A stretch of 6,415 nt of DNA from CAYWMP01 sp964459445 (GTDB lineage Bacteria; Desulfobacterota; DSM-4660; Desulfatiglandales; HGW-15). The translations under genes and the position numbers were made by a program. The notes under the pieces are model-generated. The model had not been told where the DNA came from. It did not search any database and worked only from the letters and a program-made list of their open reading frames with translations. The DNA lies in NCBI GenBank assembly GCA_964459445.1, contig CAYWMP010000247.1, positions 1 through 6,415 of the forward strand, in the 5' to 3' direction. Positions within the stretch are counted from its first letter, which is position 1. Each line of letters begins with the position of its first letter. Positions 1 to 5,476 of the stretch are shown here, piece after piece.

Positions 1-165
1 CAACAAAGCCATCAACTTCTTGTCCCCGCCGGCCGGGGGCCGCCAGTTCATCTGGAGGGTCCTCACTTTTTCTTTCTGCAAATTTTCGGCAAAGGTCTCA
101 AGGCCCATGTTGATGACCACGAGCTCTTCCTCGAATAGTTTGTTAATTTTTCTCACGTCGGCCAT
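1..165 (-). CDS. Partial gene start: FdrA C-terminal-like / DUF1116 (YlbE)-associated module, runs off the left edge
   Basis: Fifty-five codons from an ATG at 163-165 stay open to the window edge. The product starts MADVRKINKLFEEE and continues with VVINMGLETFAENL and NWRPPAGGDKKLMALL. The signature (V-I-N-x-G-L-E-x-F-A, then W-R-P-P-A-G-G-D) is one I recall both at the extreme C-terminus of the long E. coli FdrA (about 555 aa) and in front of DUF1116 proteins that pair with FdrA. Here it is a separate reading frame, 110 bases after the fdrA stop. A GAGG at 170-173 with a 4-base spacer is a tight but usable ribosome binding site. Because the rest is off-window I cannot tell whether this is a stand-alone small subunit or the N-terminus of a DUF1116 protein, the expected next gene in fdrA-ylbE clusters. 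Coding status is well supported by the conserved motif; the family name is less certain. Confidence 0.75.
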   Translation of the reverse strand, partial: MADVRKINKLFEEELVVINMGLETFAENLQKEKVRTLQMNWRPPAGGDKKLMALL

Positions 166-275
166 AGGACCTCGTTGTGTTAGGTGTTTAGGTCATTCCT
201 ATTTGGAATTTGATGCTTGGAATTTGGGATTTCAAAGAATGCACATTCTAATCCATCTATGACCCTGTGCAAACC
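166..275 (-). other. 110-base spacer between fdrA and the next gene
   Basis: No reading frame here resembles a protein. It holds the short repeat described separately, the ribosome binding site of the downstream gene (GAGG at 170-173), and an inverted pair AGAATG/CATTCT (236-249, 2-base centre). I see no GC-rich hairpin followed by a T-run on the minus strand, so transcription probably continues from fdrA into the next gene. The spacer falls where the linker to the C-terminal module would be in a full-length FdrA. Confidence 0.6.
202..233. repeat. Short tandem-like AT-rich intergenic repeat (TTGGAATTTG units)
   Basis: TTGGAATTTG occurs at 203-212 and again at 217-226, a 14-base period, followed by a degenerate overlapping third unit TTGGGATTTC at 224-233. 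Read on the minus strand the motif is CAAATTCCAA. Similar AAATTCCAA stretches are familiar to me from intergenic regions of Desulfobacterota and other environmental genomes, but that is recollection and no search was made. No coding role; it lies between two genes transcribed in the same direction. Confidence 0.6.
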
Positions 276-1835
276 CTAGGATGCATCCAGCTGCCTCAGC
301 ATTTTCAATGCCAACATCGATGCCTGATAATTCGAAGGCATGATGATACATCCAATGGACTCGAGTTTTTTCTTTTGTTCGTTCTCATCCTGAAAATCCC
401 CTACCGTGCCGGTAATCGATGCGATGATCGACAAATACCCTCCCCTCTCTTCGACCTTTTTCTTTGCCTGTTTGAGGCTTTCCAGAATCGCACCGCCGGG
501 GTCCTCATGGGAACCGTTACCCAATACGAAATCCAGCAGAACAACCGCCACCTCTGAACCTTCCGTCTCCTTAAAGATCCTTTCTTCCCTAATCGTAGGA
601 TCAATCATGGGGTGAGGGCGCCCCACCGTAAAGGTGTCGTCTCCCAGGTCCACAATGGTGTGAAATTGAGAGATTTGGGGATTTTTGAGGGTTAATTCGG
701 GGTTTCCCTGAAGATTGGAGTATATCTCCAACCCTTCCTGTTCACATAGAATCATGGCCTCATCAGCCAAGGTGCCCCCTGTATAAAGGCCTCTAAGATA
801 CTTCTGTTCAATGGAGAATTTTCCGGTTTCCTTTGCAATGATTTTTTCGATTTCATCATCAGATAGACTGAAAGGACGGGGTTCATAGGGTTTTCCTCTG
901 GAGAAGGCCACAGCCAGACCGGCCGCTTCTTCCAGGTTGCCTGCAAACTTCAAGTCCTTAGACTGCTCTCCATGTTTCAATCCGATAAAATGGACCACAC
1001 AGGGTTTTCCAGTCTCTTTGAGTCCTGAAAGGACCGTGGTCGCCACATCTTCACCAGGTGGTTTTGAAACGACCGTGATGACCCTTGTCTGGGGATCATT
1101 CTTCAGGGCCTCAATACCCATTAACATCGTCATGCCACCGACTTCGGAACGCAGATCTCTGCCTCCCGTCCCTAGGGCTTGCGACACCCCAGCTCCAAAC
1201 CGGTCGATGAGGCTTGATACCTCCTGGAGACCTGTTCCCGAGGCCGCAACGATCCCGATGTCCCCTTGCGTTACGGCATTGGCAAAACAGAGTGGTTTCC
1301 CATTGATAATAGCAGTGCCGCAGTCGGGCCCCATCACCAGCAGGCCCTTTTCCGTTGCCAATTTTTTTAACGCGATCTCATCCTCAAGGGCCACGTTGTC
1401 GGAAAAAATCATGACATGGCGTCCATTCTCCAAAGCCTTTCTCGCCTCCCGGGCTGCATAAGTGCCAGGGACTGAAATGATGACCAGATTGGCATCCGGC
1501 GCCATCTTGAGGGCCCTGTCCAAACTAACGGGCCGGTATTCCTCCTCCTCATCGGCCCTGGCCTGTTTCTTTTGCAAAAGGTCTTTAGCAGAACGGATAG
1601 CCTCATCAATGGTTTCCGCGCTCTCCCCCTCAATGGCTATGATGAGGTCGTTGGGTGTGGATTCCTTTACCTCAGTTGTAGAAAACCCGATCTCGATCAG
1701 GAGTTCCCTGTTGATATCCGTGCCCATGGCCACCACGGCCTCTAAAACACCGGCGGTCTCTTTGACCGTCTTGGTCGTCAGCATGAGAAATACGGAATCG
1801 AAATAGGAATCTTTTTCAATGAGGATTTTCTTCAC
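276..1835 (-). CDS. fdrA: FdrA-family protein (succinyl-CoA synthetase-like; probable carbamoyl/acyl-transfer subunit)
   Basis: A 519-aa cytoplasmic protein with the two-part layout of the succinyl-CoA synthetase superfamily. A nucleotide/CoA-binding-like N-terminal half carries MGPDCGTAI (168-176), GIVAASGTGLQE (194-205), GTGGRD (222-227) and SKPPGE (257-262). A second ligase-like half carries GLYTGGT (349-355), DLGDD (397-401) and VGRPHPMIDP (404-413). These are hallmark FdrA strings. In E. coli FdrA works with YlbE and YlbF, and recent work assigns that set to oxamate carbamoyl transfer in allantoin breakdown; the exact reaction here is inferred. Start: GTG at 1833-1835, preceded by AAAGGA at 1843-1848 with a 7-base spacer. 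A TTG eight codons upstream (1857-1859) is the alternative. The protein stops at LRQLDAS, without the VIN-GL...W-P-AGG module that I recall ending E. coli FdrA; that module is in the next gene. A degenerate mobile element lies just upstream. Confidence 0.9.
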   Translation of the reverse strand: MKKILIEKDSYFDSVFLMLTTKTVKETAGVLEAVVAMGTDINRELLIEIGFSTTEVKESTPNDLIIAIEGESAETIDEAIRSAKDLLQKKQARADEEEEYRPVSLDRALKMAPDANLVIISVPGTYAAREARKALENGRHVMIFSDNVALEDEIALKKLATEKGLLVMGPDCGTAIINGKPLCFANAVTQGDIGIVAASGTGLQEVSSLIDRFGAGVSQALGTGGRDLRSEVGGMTMLMGIEALKNDPQTRVITVVSKPPGEDVATTVLSGLKETGKPCVVHFIGLKHGEQSKDLKFAGNLEEAAGLAVAFSRGKPYEPRPFSLSDDEIEKIIAKETGKFSIEQKYLRGLYTGGTLADEAMILCEQEGLEIYSNLQGNPELTLKNPQISQFHTIVDLGDDTFTVGRPHPMIDPTIREERIFKETEGSEVAVVLLDFVLGNGSHEDPGGAILESLKQAKKKVEERGGYLSIIASITGTVGDFQDENEQKKKLESIGCIIMPSNYQASMLALKMLRQLDAS

Positions 1836-1842
1836 GGTTTTA

Positions 1843-1848
1843 TCCTTT
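1843..1848 (-). promoter_or_regulatory. Ribosome binding site deciding the GTG start of fdrA
   Basis: AAAGGA on the minus strand lies 7 bases before GTG (1833-1835), ideal spacing. The in-frame TTG at 1857-1859 has only AAGGG about 6 bases away in a less standard context. The GTG start places the protein's first residues (MKKILIEKDSYFDSV) in line with the usual FdrA N-terminus. Confidence 0.6.
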
Positions 1849-1867
1849 GACGGCTTCAACCACCCTT

Positions 1868-1897
1868 GACAGGATAACAGGGTTGACTTGATTGTTT
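1868..1897 (+). repeat. Left arm of the inverted repeat pair
   Basis: The arm begins GACAGGATAACAGG and ends GACTTGATTGTTT on the plus strand. It matches the reverse complement of 2322-2350 with three mismatches and one single-base gap. It contains two tandem ACAGGAT-like units (8-base period). Its outer end lies 19 bases upstream of the fdrA ribosome binding site, so it is part of the fdrA leader. Confidence 0.7.
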
Positions 1898-1915
1898 AGT
1901 TATCCGGTTGATTAA

Positions 1916-2308
1916 CTAGTTCAGATCCCTGGCCCAGAACTGGTTCGTATAGTAGCGTTGCCAACGAGCGATATTTCCTGCACAATGGCCAAGTATGAAT
2001 TCGCCTAACTGTGTCGCGCCAGGGCAGGCCTTGACTTTACGTTTGATTTCAACCCTTTTCTCTCCAAAATTAAGAATCAGGCCCACAGGTTTCCCCGTAG
2101 CTACAAGGTAGTTGACCAATTGGACTTCATGTGCCTTAATAATTCGCCTGACTGATTTCAGTTCTATAATGACAGTATTATTGATCACGATATCAGCTAC
2201 AAATTCCCCTACAATTTCCCCCTCATAGTAGACTGTAATGGATTTTTGTGATGTTTTTTTTGATTAACTCGATTTATTCATCAGAATTGTTGCGGTTTCA
2301 TCCGCCAT
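1916..2308 (-). pseudogene. GxxExxB-family (PD-(D/E)XK nuclease-like) remnant, N-terminus lost
   Basis: From 2263 down to the TAG at 1916-1918 one frame reads QKSITVYYEGEIVGEFVADI, then VINNTVIIELKSVRR, then HEVQLVNYLVATG and VGLILNFGEKRVEIKRKV. This is the C-terminal two-thirds of the GxxExxB family (about 125 aa, PD-(D/E)XK fold). The nuclease-like core is visible: the Asp in VADIV, the ELK of IIELK, and the Gln of HEVQL. Upstream in frame there is a TAA (2264-2266), and beyond it only MADETATILMNKSS from an ATG at 2308. The usual first 45 or so residues, including the G-x-x-E and LG-G-E-Y segments that name the family, are absent in all three frames. The GTG at 2186-2188 sits inside the conserved domain and has no ribosome binding site, so I judge this a broken gene. 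About 35 residues after RKV look unlike the family and probably reflect read-through into non-coding DNA. No link to the flanking catabolic genes is expected. Confidence 0.75.
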
Positions 2309-2321
2309 AGGTCTAACGGCC

Positions 2322-2350
2322 AAACATCAAGTCCATCCTGTAATCCTGTC
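2322..2350 (-). repeat. Right arm of the inverted repeat pair
   Basis: On the minus strand the arm starts GACAGGATTACAGGATGG and ends GACTTGATGTTT, the inverted partner of 1868-1897. ACAGGATT-ACAGGATG forms a clean two-unit tandem. It begins 51 bases after the stop codon of the molybdopterin-subunit gene. Confidence 0.7.
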
Positions 2351-2400
2351 TAATATCTTTGGCCCTTTGAACTTCTAGCATTGAGCCGACTTCAAACCGT

Positions 2401-4776
2401 TCAATCGTGATACACTTTCTCACCACTCTTAATCCCCATGTAGATCCTTTGGGAGTGAAGGGGCAGTTGAAAGTAATCGATTCCCAATGCATCATAAAGG
2501 GCATTTCCAATGGCCGGAGGGATTGAGATCATAGGGTGCTCGGCAACCCCTCTGGCCCCATAGGGGCCGTCCAGTTGTGGAGTTTCAATAATATGCCGGG
2601 TCATCTCATGGGGAATGTCTTTGGCTGTCAGGATCTTGTAGTCCACAAAAGACGGATTCAGAACCGTTCCCTCTCCGGAGAAACGGAACTCTTCAATGAT
2701 CGCACTCCCCAATCCCTGAATAACGCCGCCAACAATCTGTCCCTTCGCCAGTTTCTCATTCATGATCCTACCCACGTCAAAACCTGATGCGAGTTTGAGA
2801 ATCTCGAGCTCTCCGGTCTCAACATCTACCTCGATCTCCACGGCATGGGCGCCGTAGGTCCAATCCAGGGCAGGAAGCCCTTGCCCAGTTTCGGAATCCA
2901 GATGGGTCAACCCGTGAGCAATGTATTTTCCTCTGCCTATAACAGGCCCGCCAATGGCGTTCCCATTGGGGTAGGTATACCCGTTCACAACCTGGTGATA
3001 ATCCAGGTACGCATCCGGATTATGATGGACGAAAACCCTCTCTTTATCGCAAACCAGTTCATCAACCGGACAACGCAGCGCGAGAGCCGCTGTTTCCTTA
3101 ATCTGATTCAGACAGTCATGGGCGGCCGCTATTACGGCATTACCGGTCATCAATACGCCTTTGCTGGCCACCGTCTGCCAGTCATAGGGGGTGAATGCCG
3201 TATCACAGTCCCAAGGTACATTGATTTTTTCAACGGGAATCTTTAGTTCTTCCGCGGCAATTTGCGCCAGTGCCGTATAAGTCCCCTGGCCATAGTCGAC
3301 CAGCGAAGTCATGAGATCAACCGCCCCGTTTTCGTTAAACTTGAGTATGACACCTGTTGAAGTAGAGGTCGGCATGGCCGGGGCCTTATGGAGAAGGGCA
3401 ACACCCTTTCCTCGAACCTTGCCCGTTTGTTTGTCCTTCTTCCTTTGTTCATCGGATTTGTTGCCGGACCACCCGATATCCTTGGCTACGGCTTCAAGGC
3501 ATTTATCGACCCTGCCCGTGTTCTCGGTGATTTTTTCCCCGGTTATCGTAGTAGAACCCGGCATCAGCACATTCTTCATCCTGAATTCAACCGGGTCCAA
3601 ATCCAACTTCCGGGCAATAATATCCATGTTCCTTTCAATGCCCCACAGGGCCTCCAAATGACCGAAGCCTCGATAGGCCGTGCCGAATATCTTATTGGTG
3701 TAAACCACGAATGAGTCGATTTTGCAGTAATCGATTTCATAGGGACCCGCGCCTGAATAGGCCGCGGCCCTTCCGATGTTGACGCCGTAGTCCGCATAGG
3801 CACCGGCGTCCCAGTAATACTTGACCTCCAGGGCGGTAATCTTTCCCTCTTTTGTCACCCCTGTTTTTAATTCGGAGTAAAGGCCCTGTCTTGACGGGAT
3901 GGTGTTGAATTCTTCTTCCCTGGTCATCTTGAGTTTCACAGGTCTCCCACCGGCCTTCTTCGACAGCACATAACCCAACGGTTCCAGGTGGATACCCGCC
4001 TTTCCGCCAAAACCGCCTCCTACGTAGGGCACCTTTACTCTTATTTTTTCATGGCTTATCCCGAAACAGACGGAAAACAGATTGCGAACCGTGTAAGGGG
4101 ATTGTGCGGACGTCCATATTTTGACCTTATCCTTTGGAAGGGACTGGACGATGGCAACGTGGGTCTCCATGGGGACATGCTGGGCGGGCGGGTTGTAAAA
4201 GCTGTTTTCGATGATGTAATCCGCCTTTTTAAAACCCTCCGCGACATTGCCTTTTCTAACCTTTTGTTGGTGAGGGATATTTGTCCCGGCCTGGGGGAAG
4301 AATACCCCCTTCATGTGCTTGTAGTCCCCAAGATCGGGATGTACTCGAGGAGAATCGGATTCCAGGGCGTCCAAGGGGTCGAGCACCGGCTTTAAAACTT
4401 CCCATTCGATTTTGATCTTTTGACAAGCTTGCTCAGCGATGAGCTCGCTGTCGGCCGCTACTGCAGCAACCGGTTCACCCTGATAGCGTGCGAAGTCTTT
4501 GGCGAGGATGTCCTTATCCAGAACGTATAGTCCTACCTTGTATTCCAGTTCCTTTCCGGTGATCACCGCTCGGACACCGGGGAGTTTCTCGGCTGTGCCG
4601 GTATCTATGTGCTTTATCCTTGCATAGGGATGGGGGGATCGGACAGTCTTTCCGTAGAGCATCCCCGGTATGACCATATCATGGACATACACGGCGGCGC
4701 CGGTGACCTTTTCTGCGCCATCCAGTCTTGATATGCCTTTACCAATGTATTTATAGCCGCTTTCTCTCTCTGTCAT
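2401..4776 (-). CDS. Molybdenum hydroxylase, molybdopterin-binding large subunit (xanthine dehydrogenase / CoxL-like family)
   Basis: A 791-aa catalytic subunit, near the 750-800 aa usual for the family. The N-terminal aldehyde oxidase/xanthine dehydrogenase a/b-hammerhead domain (about 18-130: RLDGAEKVTGAAVYVHD, RSPHPYARI) is followed by the Mo-pterin-binding domains. Visible motifs: AQSPY (224-228), VGGGFGGK (252-259), AYRGFGHLEA (367-376), YGQGTYTALAQ (495-505), TGNAVIAAA (544-552) and GPYGARGVAEHP (737-748), whose Glu746 matches the catalytic glutamate. AYRGFG is the xanthine/aldehyde oxidase-type loop; the Cys-containing AYxCSFR loop of true CO dehydrogenase is absent. Where bovine xanthine dehydrogenase has GGFGGKE (the purine-binding Glu), this protein has Ala260, so the substrate is open: a purine, another N-heterocycle, an aldehyde or an aromatic acyl-CoA. 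No Tat signal is seen, so it is likely cytoplasmic. Start ATG 4774-4776 has GAGGAGG at 7-base spacing; the gene lies 12 bases after the FeS-subunit gene. Confidence 0.93.
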   Translation of the reverse strand: MTERESGYKYIGKGISRLDGAEKVTGAAVYVHDMVIPGMLYGKTVRSPHPYARIKHIDTGTAEKLPGVRAVITGKELEYKVGLYVLDKDILAKDFARYQGEPVAAVAADSELIAEQACQKIKIEWEVLKPVLDPLDALESDSPRVHPDLGDYKHMKGVFFPQAGTNIPHQQKVRKGNVAEGFKKADYIIENSFYNPPAQHVPMETHVAIVQSLPKDKVKIWTSAQSPYTVRNLFSVCFGISHEKIRVKVPYVGGGFGGKAGIHLEPLGYVLSKKAGGRPVKLKMTREEEFNTIPSRQGLYSELKTGVTKEGKITALEVKYYWDAGAYADYGVNIGRAAAYSGAGPYEIDYCKIDSFVVYTNKIFGTAYRGFGHLEALWGIERNMDIIARKLDLDPVEFRMKNVLMPGSTTITGEKITENTGRVDKCLEAVAKDIGWSGNKSDEQRKKDKQTGKVRGKGVALLHKAPAMPTSTSTGVILKFNENGAVDLMTSLVDYGQGTYTALAQIAAEELKIPVEKINVPWDCDTAFTPYDWQTVASKGVLMTGNAVIAAAHDCLNQIKETAALALRCPVDELVCDKERVFVHHNPDAYLDYHQVVNGYTYPNGNAIGGPVIGRGKYIAHGLTHLDSETGQGLPALDWTYGAHAVEIEVDVETGELEILKLASGFDVGRIMNEKLAKGQIVGGVIQGLGSAIIEEFRFSGEGTVLNPSFVDYKILTAKDIPHEMTRHIIETPQLDGPYGARGVAEHPMISIPPAIGNALYDALGIDYFQLPLHSQRIYMGIKSGEKVYHD

Positions 4777-4783
4777 TACGTCG

Positions 4784-4790
4784 CCTCCTC
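4784..4790 (-). promoter_or_regulatory. Ribosome binding site of the large-subunit gene, overlapping the upstream stop codon
   Basis: GAGGAGG on the minus strand with a 7-base spacer to ATG 4774-4776. Its first two bases are shared with the TGA stop (4789-4791) of the FeS-subunit gene, so ribosomes terminating there sit on the next initiation site. This arrangement suggests translational coupling and matched subunit amounts. Confidence 0.8.
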
Positions 4791-5274
4791 AACCCTCATT
4801 CTTTGAAACAACCGCTTCAATGGCCTCTATGATAGGTTCATAACCCGTGCATCTGCAGAGATTGCCCGCAATCGCCTCGACGATCTCTTCCCTGGTGGGA
4901 TTGGGATTTCTATCCAGCAGATTCTGCCCGGACATAATCATCCCGGGCGTGCAAAAACCGCATTGGGTGCCTCCATATTCAACAAAGGCTTTTTGAAGGT
5001 CTGTGAGCCGTCCACCCATGGCCTCGCCCTCGATAGTCCTTATCTCTGTGCCGTCGGCCTCTGCAGCCAACACGAGACAGGCATTGACCGTTTTTCCATC
5101 CATGATCACGGTGCAAGCACCGCATTCACCCATACCGCACCCCTCTTTTGTTCCCGCGAGATACAGTTGCTCCTTGAGGAACTGAAGAAGTGTCATATGG
5201 GCGGGGACATTCTTTACGTATTCAACCCCATTCACTTTGACGGCAATATCAACGTCACTTTTATACTCGCTCAT
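4789..5274 (-). CDS. Molybdenum hydroxylase, 2 x [2Fe-2S] small subunit (XdhC/CoxS-like)
   Basis: A 161-aa electron-transfer subunit, full length for the family (about 155-170 aa). The N-terminal plant-ferredoxin-like domain holds one cluster: Cys46, Cys51, Cys54 (GCGMGECGACTV) and Cys66 (VNAC). The C-terminal helical domain holds the second: Cys105 and Cys108 (TQCGFCTPG), Cys140 and Cys142 (NLCRCTGY). All eight ligands are present. It passes electrons from the Mo centre in the large subunit to FAD in the medium subunit. The start is ATG 5272-5274 (MSEYKSDVDI), fixed by a perfect AGGAGG at 5281-5286. An in-frame upstream start at 5310 would add 12 residues with no family resemblance and would place the ribosome binding site inside the gene. 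It lies in order FAD-FeS-Mo as in coxMSL. The C-terminus ends at the ribosome binding site of the next gene. Confidence 0.94.
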   Translation of the reverse strand: MSEYKSDVDIAVKVNGVEYVKNVPAHMTLLQFLKEQLYLAGTKEGCGMGECGACTVIMDGKTVNACLVLAAEADGTEIRTIEGEAMGGRLTDLQKAFVEYGGTQCGFCTPGMIMSGQNLLDRNPNPTREEIVEAIAGNLCRCTGYEPIIEAIEAVVSKNEG

Positions 5275-5280
5275 TGTCAA

Positions 5281-5286
5281 CCTCCT
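5281..5286 (-). promoter_or_regulatory. Ribosome binding site deciding the FeS-subunit start
   Basis: Perfect AGGAGG on the minus strand with a 6-base spacer to ATG 5272-5274. It rules out the longer reading from 5310. Confidence 0.85.
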
Positions 5287-5476
5287 AAATCTTGCTAATA
5301 AGACCGCCATCCGAAAAACATGGCATGGACTATCCCTTGGAACTAATTATGGCTTCTTGCCAAGTGGCGCAAGGCTTAAGGCTCAAGGCAAAAGGAAGAT
5401 GTTCTCAATCCCAAAGCCGATGTGATCCACGCCTAGAAAAATTCGGTCTTCTTCGTCTATCTGTCCTGCTTGGAGA
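5287..5476 (-). other. Long intra-operon spacer between FAD- and FeS-subunit genes
   Basis: No frame reads as a recognisable protein. The stretch holds the heptamer repeat at 5371-5395 and a weak inverted pair CTTGC/GCAAG (5356-5360, 5369-5373). On the minus strand a CATAAT hexamer (about 5345-5350) resembles a -10 element, but TTGCGC is the best -35 candidate and lies only 15 bases away, so a promoter is not established. Subunit genes of this family are normally within a few bases of each other, so this gap may be a site of later insertion or of added control. Confidence 0.5.
5371..5395. repeat. Tandem heptamer repeat (AAGGCTT / AAGGCTC / AAGGCAA / AAGG)
   Basis: Three and a half head-to-tail 7-base units, AAGGCTT, AAGGCTC, AAGGCAA and AAGG, lie in the FAD-FeS intergenic gap. 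On the minus strand they read as GCCTTGAGCCTTAAGCCTT. It is not in a gene, and the 7-base period would not keep frame. It looks like a simple-sequence or dispersed intergenic repeat. Confidence 0.65.

Larger units (their letters stand above)
1868..2350. mobile_element. Putative degenerate small mobile element: GxxExxB remnant bounded by inverted repeats
   Basis: An approximately 483-bp unit fills most of the gap between the molybdopterin-subunit gene and fdrA. It is bounded by imperfect inverted repeats (1868-1897 and 2322-2350, 26 matches in 30 aligned columns) and contains only a truncated GxxExxB-type reading frame. No transposase is visible and I found no obvious target-site duplication (outer flanks CACCCTT and TAATATC do not match), so it would be non-autonomous or dead. 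Alternatively the two arms are independent insertions of a dispersed ACAGGAT intergenic repeat that happen to flank the remnant. Confidence 0.45.

Noticed and set aside
236..249. AGAATG-CA-CATTCT dyad as an operator
   Set aside because: It is a short AT-rich dyad between co-directional genes with no second copy and no regulator nearby; chance is likely.
279..288. Perfect palindrome GGATGCATCC
   Set aside because: It lies within the last codons of fdrA; a single 10-base palindrome in a coding region needs no special explanation.
937..1461. Long plus-strand open frame of 174 codons
   Set aside because: It lies antisense to the conserved core of fdrA, has no ribosome binding site or family motif, and reads as a shadow of the real gene. 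The other plus-strand frames in the window are the same kind of artefact.
1860..1915. Promoter for fdrA in its upstream region
   Set aside because: No pair of -35 and -10 hexamers with 16-18 base spacing stood out on the minus strand; a transcript from upstream or an unrecognised promoter are both possible.
1897..1918. Inverted pair TAGTTA / TAACTA (10-base loop) at the end of the GxxExxB remnant as a terminator
   Set aside because: The stem is only six AT-rich pairs with no following T-run on the minus strand, so it is too weak to support a terminator call.
1860..2360. Target-site duplication at the ends of the inverted-repeat unit
   Set aside because: The immediate outer flanks (CACCCTT on the left, TAATATC on the right) do not match, so recent transposition cannot be claimed.
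2401..5274. Calling the enzyme an aerobic-type CO dehydrogenase (CoxSL)
   Set aside because: The gene order fits, but the Cys-bearing AYxCSFR active-site loop of true CO dehydrogenase is replaced by AYRGFGH, so only family membership is supported.
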